Shown here one piece after another: positions 17,180-26,117 of a stretch of DNA of 64,000 nucleotides. The DNA comes from Alistipes sp. (GTDB taxonomy: Bacteria; Bacteroidota; Bacteroidia; Bacteroidales; Rikenellaceae). The translations under genes were made by a program, and so were the position numbers. How positions within the stretch are numbered: position 1 is the first letter of the stretch; each line of letters opens with the position of its first letter. The notes beneath the pieces were generated by a model. It was given only the letters and a program-made list of their open reading frames with translations. It was not told the DNA's origin and did not search any database. The stretch is from the NCBI GenBank assembly GCA_017630455.1, contig JAGBVG010000063.1, positions 1 through 64,000 on the forward strand, read 5' to 3'.

Positions 17180-18202
17180 TTACTTTCTCTGTAGTGCCTC
17201 CTCCACCCACGTGCGGTTGTCGAGGTACCATCTCACGCACTTGCGCAATCCATCCTTAAACGAGGTCTCGGCACGCCAGCCCAGGTCGCGCTCTATCTTT
17301 GTGGTGTCTATGGCGTAGCGGAGGTCGTGACCCGCGCGATCTTCGACGTAGGTGATTAGGTCGTTGCTATAACCCTCAGGATTATCTAACTCACTGTCTA
17401 CTACGCGTATAAGCTCCTTTACAAGGTCTATATTCGACCACTCGTTGTTGCCGCCGATATTATATGTCTCGCCACTCTCGGCGCGGTGGAACACGAGGTC
17501 CAATGCTCGTGCGTGGTCGCCAACATACAACCAGTCGCGGATGTTCAGACCCGAGCCATATACTGGCAGTGGACGGCGGCAGCGGATGTTATCAATAAAG
17601 AGCGGTATTAGCTTCTCGGGGTATTGCCTCTCGCCATAGTTATTCGAGCAGTTAGTGATCACCGTGGGCAAGCCGTAGGTATCGTGGTAGGCACGCACAA
17701 AGTGGTCCGATGAGGCCTTCGATGCCGAGTATGGCGAGTGTGGGGCGTAGCGTGTCTCTTCGGTAAACTTTCCGCCATCGAGGCTCAACGCTCCGTATAC
17801 CTCATCGGTTGAGATGTGGTGGAAACGCTTACCCTCGTAGTTGCCTGCCCAAGCCTTACGTGCCGCCTCGAGGAGCGTAATAGTGCCGAGGATGTTGTTC
17901 TGCGCAAATACCATCGGCGCACTTATCGAGCGATCCACGTGGCTCTCGGCTGCAAGGTGCATAACACCATCTATGTTGTAGCGCTCGAAGATATCTGACA
18001 CAATATTCGCATCAGTAATATCTCCCTCGATGAAGGTGTGGTTTGGTGCTTCAATTACCGCTTTGAGATTCGACAGCGAGCCAGCGTATGTCAGCTTGTC
18101 GAGGGTTATGATCTGGTAATCAGGGTATTTGCTCACCATAAGCTCCACGACGTGGCTGCCTATGAATCCCGCACCACCTGTAATAAGGATATTTCGTCTC
18201 AT
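17180..18202 (-). CDS. rmlB: dTDP-glucose 4,6-dehydratase
   Basis: The 340-residue short-chain dehydrogenase converts dTDP-glucose to dTDP-4-keto-6-deoxyglucose, step two of dTDP-L-rhamnose synthesis. The NAD-binding GGAGFIGS is at 9-16, the active-site ISTDEVYG and HSPYSASKASSDH (YxxxK) are present, and the late NCSNNYGERQYPEKLIP is typical of RmlB. The start at 18202 overlaps the rmlD stop by 4 bp (ATGA), and the longer in-frame start at 18271 would run back into rmlD. It is the last gene of rmlA-rmlC-rmlD-rmlB. Confidence 0.96.
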   Translation of the reverse strand: MRRNILITGGAGFIGSHVVELMVSKYPDYQIITLDKLTYAGSLSNLKAVIEAPNHTFIEGDITDANIVSDIFERYNIDGVMHLAAESHVDRSISAPMVFAQNNILGTITLLEAARKAWAGNYEGKRFHHISTDEVYGALSLDGGKFTEETRYAPHSPYSASKASSDHFVRAYHDTYGLPTVITNCSNNYGERQYPEKLIPLFIDNIRCRRPLPVYGSGLNIRDWLYVGDHARALDLVFHRAESGETYNIGGNNEWSNIDLVKELIRVVDSELDNPEGYSNDLITYVEDRAGHDLRYAIDTTKIERDLGWRAETSFKDGLRKCVRWYLDNRTWVEEALQRK

Positions 18203-19059
18203 AGTCGTTTCTTGTATGTTATCACCTCTTGCAGTCGCTCCTGCCAACTCTTTAGCGTCACGACGCCGCACTCTATTATTCTGCTCTTGTCGAGTACGGA
18301 GTAGTGGGGTCGCTGCGCCTTACTTGGCCAGTCGCTGCTCTTGCACGGCGTTATGCGAGTCTCTATGCCGCTTTTGCTAAGTATCTCGCACGCAAACTCA
18401 TACCACGTGCAGTCGCCCAGGTCGCTATAGTGGTAGATGCCCTGCATACGCTGCCACGCGCCACTCTCGATGATTGCGATTATCGCCTCGGCAAGTCCGA
18501 GTGCCGAGGTGGGTGTGCCACGCTGGTCATCCACAACTCTCAACTCTGCACCCTCCGCGGCACGTCGAAGTATCGTACCTACGAAGTTCTTGCCCCACGG
18601 AGCATAGAGCCACGAGGTGCGCAGGACGATGGCATCGACAATCTTCAGGGCCTCTGCTTCGCCCTCGGCCTTCGTTGCGCCGTAGGTGTTTAGCGGTGCT
18701 ATTTCGTCATCCTCGCGGTATGGCGTAGAGCGTTGCTTATCCCCGCCGAATACAAAGTCGGTGGAGATGTGTATAAGCTTTATGCCTCGCTCGTGACATA
18801 CCACGGCAATGTTTGATACTCCGTCGCGGTTTACCTGTTGCGCATCACGGATGTTATCCTCCGCAGCCTCCACATTGGTGTAGGCGGCGCAGTTAACAAC
18901 GATGTCGGCACCCTTGAGTCCACGCGCAACGCTCTCCGCAGAGCATATATCCAACTCCTCCATTGAGGTTATGATATACTCATTCTTAGCCTCGCGACAA
19001 AGCTCTGCAATAGCTGTTGCGAGTTGTCCTCCGCCTCCCGTAACGACAATCCTAAGCAT
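18199..19059 (-). CDS. rmlD: dTDP-4-dehydrorhamnose reductase
   Basis: The 286-residue reductase catalyses the last step to dTDP-L-rhamnose with NAD(P)H. The nucleotide-binding TGGGGQLATAI is at 7-17, VNCAAYTNVE is the RmlD substrate-side block, ISTDFVFGG and YGATKAEGE give the Ser/Tyr/Lys triad. The ATG at 19059 lies 8 bp inside the end of rmlC, and the longer ORF start at 19143 would be deep within rmlC, so 19059 is preferred. The end overlaps rmlB by 4 bp, showing translational coupling. Confidence 0.95.
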   Translation of the reverse strand: MLRIVVTGGGGQLATAIAELCREAKNEYIITSMEELDICSAESVARGLKGADIVVNCAAYTNVEAAEDNIRDAQQVNRDGVSNIAVVCHERGIKLIHISTDFVFGGDKQRSTPYREDDEIAPLNTYGATKAEGEAEALKIVDAIVLRTSWLYAPWGKNFVGTILRRAAEGAELRVVDDQRGTPTSALGLAEAIIAIIESGAWQRMQGIYHYSDLGDCTWYEFACEILSKSGIETRITPCKSSDWPSKAQRPHYSVLDKSRIIECGVVTLKSWQERLQEVITYKKRL

Positions 19060-19621
19060 AGTAATCTGCGTTGTAGTCAAAGAGTTCGGAGCACTCTCTG
19101 AGGAGCTTGTTCGCGGCATCCTTAGCCGAGATGATAGGCTCACTCACACCCCAGTCGATGTTTATATCGGGGTCATTCCATACTATAGCACCCTCGGCCT
19201 CGGGAACGTAGTAGGCATCGCAGAGATACTCCACCTTTGCCTCACCCTTCCTAACCACAAAGCCGTGTGCGAAGCCTCGTGGGATGAATAGCTGACGCCT
19301 GTTCTCGGCACTCAGCACCACAGCCACGTACTTGCCGAATGTCGGCGAGCCGCGGCGTATGTCTACGGCGATGTCTATAATCTCACCTTCGGTTACGCGT
19401 ACTAACTTAGACTGTGCGTGAGGAGGTAGTTGGAAGTGCAGACCACGCACCACGCCCTCCCTCGAGCGTGACTCATTCTGCTGCACAAACTCCAATCTCC
19501 TACCCACAGCCTCCGCAAAGTGACGCTCGTTGAACACCTCGTAGAAGTATCCACGCTCATCCTCGAAGAGTCTCGGCTCGATGATTACAACATCCTCTAT
19601 CTCGCTCTTTATAACCCTCAT
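19052..19621 (-). CDS. rmlC: dTDP-4-dehydrorhamnose 3,5-epimerase
   Basis: This 189-residue cupin epimerises C3 and C5 of the 4-keto-6-deoxy sugar. Signature features are [18 protein letters not shown] near 15-32, [20 protein letters not shown] with the catalytic His62, and IPRGFAHGF later in the barrel. Its start overlaps the rmlA stop by 4 bp and its end overlaps rmlD by 8 bp. Length is normal for the family. Confidence 0.96.
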   Translation of the reverse strand: MRVIKSEIEDVVIIEPRLFEDERGYFYEVFNERHFAEAVGRRLEFVQQNESRSREGVVRGLHFQLPPHAQSKLVRVTEGEIIDIAVDIRRGSPTFGKYVAVVLSAENRRQLFIPRGFAHGFVVRKGEAKVEYLCDAYYVPEAEGAIVWNDPDINIDWGVSEPIISAKDAANKLLRECSELFDYNADYYA

Positions 19622-20484
19622 AACTTCAACAAATATTGTCCATACTGGTTAGCCTTCATAGGCTCGGCGAGGGCGTGCAGCTGCTCCTTTGTTATCCAGC
19701 CGTTGCGCCACGCTATCTCCTCCAAGCAGGCAATCTTCTGCCCCTGACGCTTCTCGATGACCTCCACAAATATAGATGCCTCGGCTAACGAGTCGTGAGT
19801 ACCGGTGTCGAGCCACGCATAACCTCGGTCGAGGATCTCAACGTAGAGTTCCCCACGCTCTAAATATCGCTGGTTTACGCTCGTAATCTCCAACTCACCG
19901 CGTGCCGATGGTGTTACGCCAGCGGCAATGTCCAACACCGTATTGGGGTAGAAGTATAGTCCTGTAACGGCATAATTCGAGCGTGGCGACTGAGGCTTCT
20001 CCTCTATAGATAGCGCATTGCCTCTCTCATCAAACTCCACAACACCATATCTCTGTGGGTTGTCAACCCTATAGCCAAATACCGTTGCCAACCCCTCCTC
20101 ATCTACTCTCTTTGCAGCCCTTCTCAGCGTATCCTCGAAGCCCGCGCCGTGGAAGATGTTATCTCCCAGCACCAAGCATACACTATCCTCACCCACAAAC
20201 TCCCTGCCTATGATAAACGCCTCGGCAAGACCATTAGGCTGAGGCTGCTCTGCATACTCAAACCTCATACCCAACTCCTCGCCACTGCCGAGAAGCCTCT
20301 CAAACGATGCGATATCTTGGGGCGTAGAGATGATAAGCACTTTCCTGATCCCCGCCATCATCAGCACCGATATAGGGTAGTATACCATCGGCTTATCGAA
20401 GATGGGTAACAACTGTTTGCTTATGCCCTTAGTGATGGGGTAGAGGCGTGTGCCGCTGCCGCCCGCTAAAACGATACCTTTCAT
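19618..20484 (-). CDS. rmlA: Glucose-1-phosphate thymidylyltransferase
   Basis: The 288-residue enzyme makes dTDP-glucose from glucose-1-phosphate and dTTP, opening the rhamnose pathway. The nucleotide loop GGSGTRLYP is at 8-16 and the conserved [16 protein letters not shown] follows; [18 protein letters not shown] and the [12 protein letters not shown] block complete the sugar site. It heads the rmlACDB operon. A family 1 palindrome (20488-20614) ends 3 bp before its start codon, so any RNA crossing this region would carry a large hairpin against the initiation site. Confidence 0.96.
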   Translation of the reverse strand: MKGIVLAGGSGTRLYPITKGISKQLLPIFDKPMVYYPISVLMMAGIRKVLIISTPQDIASFERLLGSGEELGMRFEYAEQPQPNGLAEAFIIGREFVGEDSVCLVLGDNIFHGAGFEDTLRRAAKRVDEEGLATVFGYRVDNPQRYGVVEFDERGNALSIEEKPQSPRSNYAVTGLYFYPNTVLDIAAGVTPSARGELEITSVNQRYLERGELYVEILDRGYAWLDTGTHDSLAEASIFVEVIEKRQGQKIACLEEIAWRNGWITKEQLHALAEPMKANQYGQYLLKL

Positions 20485-20487
20485 ATT

Positions 20488-20614
20488 ATTTCTTGTGATA
20501 AGGGGTCATTTACTTCCGCTAACAAAATATTTCGCCAATGGGCAGTACGCCAAAGTACAGCCCATCGTCTCAAATTTTGCCGAGCGTTGTATCTAACCCC
20601 TTCTGACAAGAAAT
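20488..20614 (+). repeat. Family 1 element copy D, abutting the rmlA start codon
   Basis: The 127-bp palindrome has arms ATTTCTTGT-GAT-AAGGGGT and ACCCCTT-CTG-ACAAGAAAT, a middle stem CGCTAACAAAAT with ATTTTGCCGAGCG, and the inner hairpin ATGGGCAGTAC with GTACAGCCCAT around GCCAAA. In the same orientation as A it points against the rml genes. Both arms differ from the other copies yet remain complementary. Confidence 0.85.
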
Positions 20615-20670
20615 TGCGTCTCGTGGGGTTAGGTACTGCTTAGATAAATGGGGTAATATGAGTTAAGATA

Positions 20671-20704
20671 GGTTACTATGGGCGTACATTAACCCATAGT
20701 AACC
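20671..20704 (-). terminator. Perfect 12-bp hairpin 10 bp past the purC stop
   Basis: GGTTACTATGGG (20671-20682) and CCCATAGTAACC (20693-20704) flank a 10-nt loop. On the minus strand it follows purC closely, but the sequence after it (TATCTTAACTC) has only a weak T bias, so it may be a 3' protective hairpin or a weak terminator. Confidence 0.5.
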
Positions 20705-20713
20705 CATAGGAAA

Positions 20714-21658
20714 CTACAACGTCTTGAGGTACTCCGAAACGTTGCGCTCGATGCGTGCCTCCACGTCCTCAGACTCGCCACGCACGAACTTCTCGCCTGT
20801 AACAGCCTCGTAAAGCTCGATGTAACGCTCGGTGATGCCTGCAACAACCTCTGGAGTCATATCTGGCACCTGCTGACCCTCCTGGCCCTGGAAGCCATTC
20901 TCCATCAACCACTCGCGTACGAACTCCTTCGAGAGCTGCTTCTGCTTCTCGCCCTTCGCGAGACGCTCCTCGTAGCCCTCCTTGTAGAAGTAGCGTGATG
21001 AGTCAGGGGTGTGAATCTCATCCATAAGGTAGATAACACCATTCTTCTTACCAAACTCATACTTGGTATCCACGAGGATAAGACCCATCTTCTCGGCAAT
21101 CTCAGTACCGCGCTGGAAGATGGCGCGTGTGTATGCCTCGAGCTGCTCATACTCCTCGCGTGATACGAGACCCTGAGCGATGATCTCCTCCTTAGAGATA
21201 TCCTCGTCGTGACCCTCGTCAGCCTTGGTAGTAGGGGTGATGATAGGCTCTGGGAACTTCTGATTCTCAACCATACCCTCAGGCATCTCCACGCCGCAGA
21301 TGGTACGCTTGCCAGCCTTATACTCTCTCCAGGCGTGACCAGAGAGGTAGCCACGGATAACCATCTCAACCTTATAAGGCTCGCAGCGGTGACCTACGGT
21401 AACCATAGGATCTGGAACGGCGATCTTCCAGTTTGGGAGGATGTCGGTAGTGGCGTCGAGGAACTTCGCAGCGATCTGGTTCAACACCTGACCCTTGAAA
21501 GGAATACCCTTTGGAAGCACAACGTCGAAAGCCGAGATACGGTCCGAAACGACCATTACAAGATACTCGTCGTTGATGTTATACACGTCGCGTACCTTAC
21601 CTACGTAGTGGCCCTTCTGACCCTCGAACTGAAAATCGTTCTTTACAATAGCGTTCAT
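20714..21658 (-). CDS. purC: Phosphoribosylaminoimidazole-succinocarboxamide synthase
   Basis: The 314-residue SAICAR synthetase joins CAIR and aspartate using ATP in purine synthesis. The N-terminus reads [19 protein letters not shown], with the KVRDVY ATP-grasp-like motif; [13 protein letters not shown] and [15 protein letters not shown] follow, and [10 protein letters not shown] plus [12 protein letters not shown] supply the substrate and metal side. The length matches the longer Bacteroidota form. It lies at the end of a minus-strand run with SIMPL, gltX, galM and two lipoprotein genes, after a 45-bp gap. Confidence 0.96.
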   Translation of the reverse strand: MNAIVKNDFQFEGQKGHYVGKVRDVYNINDEYLVMVVSDRISAFDVVLPKGIPFKGQVLNQIAAKFLDATTDILPNWKIAVPDPMVTVGHRCEPYKVEMVIRGYLSGHAWREYKAGKRTICGVEMPEGMVENQKFPEPIITPTTKADEGHDEDISKEEIIAQGLVSREEYEQLEAYTRAIFQRGTEIAEKMGLILVDTKYEFGKKNGVIYLMDEIHTPDSSRYFYKEGYEERLAKGEKQKQLSKEFVREWLMENGFQGQEGQQVPDMTPEVVAGITERYIELYEAVTGEKFVRGESEDVEARIERNVSEYLKTL

Positions 21659-21703
21659 TGTTATAATAGTTTAAGTTTTATAATTTATATTTTCTGTTTC
21701 TGC

Positions 21704-23155
21704 TTATAGGAATCGTGCCTCCGATTGTACACGTGTGATAGCTCGTGTATCGGTTAGATTCTCGGGAAGCTCCGCGCGGGTGTATACCGAGATGTCGCTA
21801 CTATCCAAGGTTGATACCCAGGTCATAGTCTCCTCGTCGTCGAGGGTCACTATGTAGGATGCTCCCCACGCCACACCATCGCTGTAGGTTCCCATAATCA
21901 CACCATCCTCGATAGCGGCAGAGCTGTAGTAACACTCCCACTCGCGGCTCTCCAGACGCTGCCACAGTGTCACGATGCCGTCCTCGGTGATCGAGAGGTA
22001 GATATCAAACGAAGGCACTGCGCCTCGCCACTGGGTAAGGTGCCAAGTGCCTGCAACGGCCGATGTGTCACCGCCACCCGTCACAGGAGGTGGCGTTGGC
22101 GCAATGGTGATCTCCGACGTTGAAGACTCGATCATCGTACTCTCCTTGCCCGCGAAAATCACAGCCTTAACCTCGTAGGTATTTCCCTCCTCGGCAGGTA
22201 GTGTGGCACTCATCTTATCGTTGGTAGCCGATGTCTTAACCATCACCCACTCCTCAGAGCCCTTAGCGCGGTAGTAGAAGAGGTATTCTGCGGCGGTGCT
22301 ATACTTATAGTTGTGCTCCTTCACACCGTCATAGTAGATCTCTATATCCTCCACCGTCGCCTCTATCATCTTCGCGTTGCGGCTGAGGGTTGGTGCTGCG
22401 ATGTCGGCCGTAACCTCGGCGTATGGGGTTTTAAACTCATTCTCGGAGCTTGTAATGACATTCAATGTGCCATCTGCGGGATAGAATGTCAGGCGGAAGA
22501 GGTAGTCGCTATTATCCTCGAGGTACTCCTCGCCATCGTATGGAATCTCCACGCTGAGAGCTCCCTCTGTGATGCTCGCACCTGAGAACTGCTTAGATAT
22601 CCACTCCGATGCCCCTTTGCGTGCGTAGCCAACCTCCAAGACATCAATCTCTACCGCCTCGTCATCGCACGTGTAGGAGATCTCCGAGAGGTTAATGGTT
22701 GCCATAACACCCTTGGCTTCAATCTCGGTTTCATAGTGTATCGCTGTCACCTTTTCGTGAAGCTTCTCGGTGGTGAAGCGAACCTTGTCGCTATACTCCT
22801 TGCCATACTCTTTGTAGGCGAGACCAAGGTATGCCTCGTATTCCGACTGTGGCGTGAGACCCGAGAGTTGGAAGATGATGTTTCCAGCCTCCTCACTATA
22901 CTCCTCCACATACTCCACAATGTCGTGACCCGCGCCAATGTAGTGCAGCACTATAATGCCCTCATCAACGCGCTTGTCACCGACGGTGATATATGGCTTC
23001 TCGGCGGTGATAGTCGCCGTCGTAGGTGTTGTAGCCACGCTCATCTCACCAAAGTGAAACTCCACCTTCTGCTCCACAACAACCTCTGAGGAACTCTCCT
23101 TGCAGGCGGTGCACAGAGCCACAACTGCTAACAATAAATATAGGTATCTCTTCAT
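21704..23155 (-). CDS. Surface lipoprotein with fibronectin type III-like domains, unknown function
   Basis: The 483-residue product has a lipoprotein signal peptide (YLYLLLAVVALCTAC, acylated Cys at about 18). Three beta-sandwich repeats with fibronectin type III character follow; the pattern is LSGLTPQSEYEAYLGL near 120, a DNSDYLFRLTFYPADG block near 235 and EGNTYEVKAVIFAG near 335. A short linker (PTPPPVTGGGD) leads to a C-terminal beta domain beginning AGTWHLTQWRG and carrying a lipocalin-like or DUF-type strand pattern. I know no specific function. The gene starts 20 bp after the S8 protease gene, suggesting the pair act at the cell surface together. The start at 23155 was chosen for the signal peptide; the upstream ATG at 23185 overlaps the protease gene. 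Confidence 0.72.
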   Translation of the reverse strand: MKRYLYLLLAVVALCTACKESSSEVVVEQKVEFHFGEMSVATTPTTATITAEKPYITVGDKRVDEGIIVLHYIGAGHDIVEYVEEYSEEAGNIIFQLSGLTPQSEYEAYLGLAYKEYGKEYSDKVRFTTEKLHEKVTAIHYETEIEAKGVMATINLSEISYTCDDEAVEIDVLEVGYARKGASEWISKQFSGASITEGALSVEIPYDGEEYLEDNSDYLFRLTFYPADGTLNVITSSENEFKTPYAEVTADIAAPTLSRNAKMIEATVEDIEIYYDGVKEHNYKYSTAAEYLFYYRAKGSEEWVMVKTSATNDKMSATLPAEEGNTYEVKAVIFAGKESTMIESSTSEITIAPTPPPVTGGGDTSAVAGTWHLTQWRGAVPSFDIYLSITEDGIVTLWQRLESREWECYYSSAAIEDGVIMGTYSDGVAWGASYIVTLDDEETMTWVSTLDSSDISVYTRAELPENLTDTRAITRVQSEARFL

Positions 23156-23175
23156 AACTTTGCGTTTTTTGCGGG

Positions 23176-25050
23176 TTACAACCATCCACCATTCTCGGCT
23201 ACCGAGCCACGTGCCACAATCTCAAACTCGCGCTCCATAGCCATACCGCCTATGTTGATACCGCCACCAACGAGCGTATCACCAGCGATAGCCTTAACCT
23301 TGATGCGACCAATGCCAGCCTTTGTGCACTTTATCTTGAGCATACCACCCTCCACGGTAGGTGTGGTGGTGATGCCGAGCGAACTCTTCACCTCGTCGCT
23401 AATCTCCACACCCTTGAAGCAAATATCCTTTGCGCCATCGCCGAAGTATTCATCTAAAGGCAGGGTGCTCTCCACGTTGGTCTCCACATATAGGCAAGGT
23501 GTGCTATCCAACTGCATAAGCAAGAGGTGGGCATCGATATATCCCGTACCCATCTTATTCTTATACTTGTCACACGAGAATGTAGGGTATGAACCAGTTT
23601 TGTAGTCGTAGTATTCGCGTGTGCCGTGCATATATTGGTTGATGTCGTGCACAGAGGTGAGGAGTATGTTGCGGAACTCATCAACAGAGAAGTGATAGCC
23701 CTGCTTAAGAGCATAACTCAAGCCGAGAGCAGCACATCCCGATACGTGTGGCGTAGCCATCGACGTGCCGTGCATATACTCATAACCCTCGCCCGAAGCG
23801 TACTCCACCGAGGTTGAGGATACCGCCATAATAGTGCCGTAGGTGGAGTCTCCACCAGGGGCGCAGATGTTCGTACCCGGACCATAGTTGGTGTAGAAGG
23901 CTGGGGTGTAGTTTGGTGCCATAGAGGCTACGCAGACGTTGCTATTATAACCACCAGGGTAGTTGGCGTAGTCCACAGAGTCGTTGCCGGCAGCCCATAT
24001 CATAAGACCACCATCCATAACGCCCTCCAAACCTGCGTTCTCCTTGAAGTAGTTGATAGCCTCCTGCACAACACCGCAATACTGCTCATACTCGCCATCG
24101 TTGTAGTATGCCGTAGGGCTGTAACCCCACGAGTTGTTGGCGATAGCAGCGCCATTGTCGGCAGCATAGCGAATACCCTCGGCAATCTGGTGTGAGTAGC
24201 AGCCATCCTCGCCGTCGAAGATCTGCACCGACATAAGACGTACACCATCACCGTTGCCTGTGCCGCCAGCGATGCCACACACCGCATAGCCGTTGTTGTT
24301 CACAGCCGATATAGTACCTGCAACGTGGGTGCCGTGAGCATCTGCCGTAACGTTGCCATTGCCACGCACGCAGTTCCAGCCGTGGATGTCGTCGATGTAG
24401 CCGTTGCCATCATCATCCACTCCCGTAAGACCGTTTTTCTCCGCCTCGTTGACCCACATATTATCTGCAAGGTCGCGGTGCTCAGCCATAATACCTCCGT
24501 CGATAACGGCTACCACCACGCGGTTGTCACCACAGGTGTATTTCCAGGCGTTCAGGAGGTTGATATCTGCACCTGCCTTGGCATCTTCGGAGAGTGAGCC
24601 ATCGTTGTGGTAGTGCCACTGATAGGGTAACTCAGGGTCGTCGAAAGGGTACTCCACAGCGCGTGTAGCCGCGGGGCGCGAAGCGGGTACTCCCGCGCGC
24701 TCCACATTTATACGCTTGATGTAGGAGCTGAACTCCACAATCTCCACGCCATCCATCCCTGCGATATTCTCTGCTGCAGCCTCAATGTCGCACCCCTCGG
24801 CGAGGCTAACGATAACCCAGCGGTCGAGATCCGAGCCGTTATGTGGAAACATAGGCTTCACCTCCGCTCCCTCGATCTCGAGGATGCGATCCTGGCTATC
24901 CATCTTCACCAACAGAGTGTCGGATGCAGCACCCTCAGCACTTCCTATGATCTTTGCGTGAGCATCTGGCGCGGGGGCGGTGTTATCACCCTCGCGGACG
25001 CACGATGCAAGGAGCAGAAGTCCGAGTGTCAATGACAATAGTTGTTTCAT
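23176..25050 (-). CDS. Subtilisin-like serine protease (S8), lipoprotein
   Basis: The 624-residue protease has a lipobox (LLLLASC, Cys17), a prodomain-like region (about 35-130) and the S8 catalytic domain from about 140. The triad is visible: D184 in AVIDGG, H239 in HGTHVAGT and S430 in GTSMATPHVSG, with the oxyanion region ANNSWG at 304-309. A C-terminal domain of about 110 residues (from 515) resembles a beta-sandwich and has no clear catalytic motif. Such proteins cleave proteins at the outer surface or in the periplasm. It follows galM after 11 bp and precedes the beta-sandwich lipoprotein, with which it may form a functional pair. Confidence 0.9.
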   Translation of the reverse strand: MKQLLSLTLGLLLLASCVREGDNTAPAPDAHAKIIGSAEGAASDTLLVKMDSQDRILEIEGAEVKPMFPHNGSDLDRWVIVSLAEGCDIEAAAENIAGMDGVEIVEFSSYIKRINVERAGVPASRPAATRAVEYPFDDPELPYQWHYHNDGSLSEDAKAGADINLLNAWKYTCGDNRVVVAVIDGGIMAEHRDLADNMWVNEAEKNGLTGVDDDGNGYIDDIHGWNCVRGNGNVTADAHGTHVAGTISAVNNNGYAVCGIAGGTGNGDGVRLMSVQIFDGEDGCYSHQIAEGIRYAADNGAAIANNSWGYSPTAYYNDGEYEQYCGVVQEAINYFKENAGLEGVMDGGLMIWAAGNDSVDYANYPGGYNSNVCVASMAPNYTPAFYTNYGPGTNICAPGGDSTYGTIMAVSSTSVEYASGEGYEYMHGTSMATPHVSGCAALGLSYALKQGYHFSVDEFRNILLTSVHDINQYMHGTREYYDYKTGSYPTFSCDKYKNKMGTGYIDAHLLLMQLDSTPCLYVETNVESTLPLDEYFGDGAKDICFKGVEISDEVKSSLGITTTPTVEGGMLKIKCTKAGIGRIKVKAIAGDTLVGGGINIGGMAMEREFEIVARGSVAENGGWL

Positions 25051-25061
25051 ATTCGTATGAT

Positions 25062-26117
25062 TTAGAATGTGCCGAGTTTAAAGACAATCTTGTTGCAGTA
25101 CAACTCGTCGGCCTTAAGCTCTATGCTTGGGAACTCGGGGTGGTTCACAGCGTCGCTATATGCCTGACACTCGATAGCCACACCAGCGTAGTCCTGGTAA
25201 TACTTGCCCGACTTGGTCTTTGGACAGCCGCCAGCGAGCCAGTTACCAGTGTAGAGCACCGCAGCAGGGGATGACGAGAGAACGGTGACCTTACGACCCG
25301 ACTTATGAGAGCGTAACTCACCCACCTCCTGCAAGATATTCTTTTTGTAGTTATCCACAGCGAAGCAGTGGTCGTAGCCACGGTAGTTGCGGATGTTGTT
25401 GAACTCAGTGTCAATCTCGTCACCAAAGCGGCGGAACGTGGTGAAGTCCAACGCTGTACCCTTAACGTCGAGGAGCTTACCAGTAGGAATCTGCACTGTA
25501 TCCATCTCCAACACCTGTGCGCAGCTGAGGCGCAACTCGTGGTCGAGGATTGTGGTGTCAGAACCCTCGCCATCGAGGTTCCAGTAGAGGTGATTTGTGA
25601 GGTTTACCACGGTGGTCTTATTGCTCTTGGCGATGTAGGTAATCTCGAGGTTATCCTCATCGTCGAAGTCGTAGATAGCCTCCACAATCAACTCACCAGG
25701 GTAACCCTGCTCCATATCCTCCGAAACGTAGGAGAATACCACGCGGTTGGTCTCCACGCGACCCTCCCAGTAGCGGTTTGCAAAGCCCTTAGAGCCACCG
25801 TGGAGGTGGTTAGGACCGTTGTTAACTTCGAGGCGGTACTCCACGCCGTCGATAGTCATATGACCACGCGCGATACGTCCAGCCACGCGACCTACCGACT
25901 TGCCACTTGCAGCACCATCGCCGATATAGCTCAAAGGGTCTTCGTAGCCCAGTGCCACATCGTCGATGTTGCCATTGCGGTCGGCGAACTTAACGCTGAC
26001 GATCGAAGCGCCGATGTTGCAGAGCTGCACCTCCGAGCCACGGCTGTTGCGCATAGTATATAGTATAATGCCCTCACCCTCGGGTGTCGAGCCCCAGATG
26101 TGCTGTAGAATCTCCAT
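25062..26117 (-). CDS. galM: Aldose 1-epimerase (galactose mutarotase)
   Basis: The 351-residue enzyme interconverts alpha and beta anomers of sugars such as galactose. Conserved features are NGPNHLHGG with the active-site His, TNHLYWNLDG with the second His, RGYDHCFAVDN, and the catalytic Glu in GVAIECQAYSDAVN. There is no signal peptide, so the protein is cytoplasmic. Its start codon shares one base with the gltX stop (TAATG), indicating translational coupling to a tRNA synthetase, an unusual partner for a sugar epimerase. Confidence 0.92.
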   Translation of the reverse strand: MEILQHIWGSTPEGEGIILYTMRNSRGSEVQLCNIGASIVSVKFADRNGNIDDVALGYEDPLSYIGDGAASGKSVGRVAGRIARGHMTIDGVEYRLEVNNGPNHLHGGSKGFANRYWEGRVETNRVVFSYVSEDMEQGYPGELIVEAIYDFDDEDNLEITYIAKSNKTTVVNLTNHLYWNLDGEGSDTTILDHELRLSCAQVLEMDTVQIPTGKLLDVKGTALDFTTFRRFGDEIDTEFNNIRNYRGYDHCFAVDNYKKNILQEVGELRSHKSGRKVTVLSSSPAAVLYTGNWLAGGCPKTKSGKYYQDYAGVAIECQAYSDAVNHPEFPSIELKADELYCNKIVFKLGTF

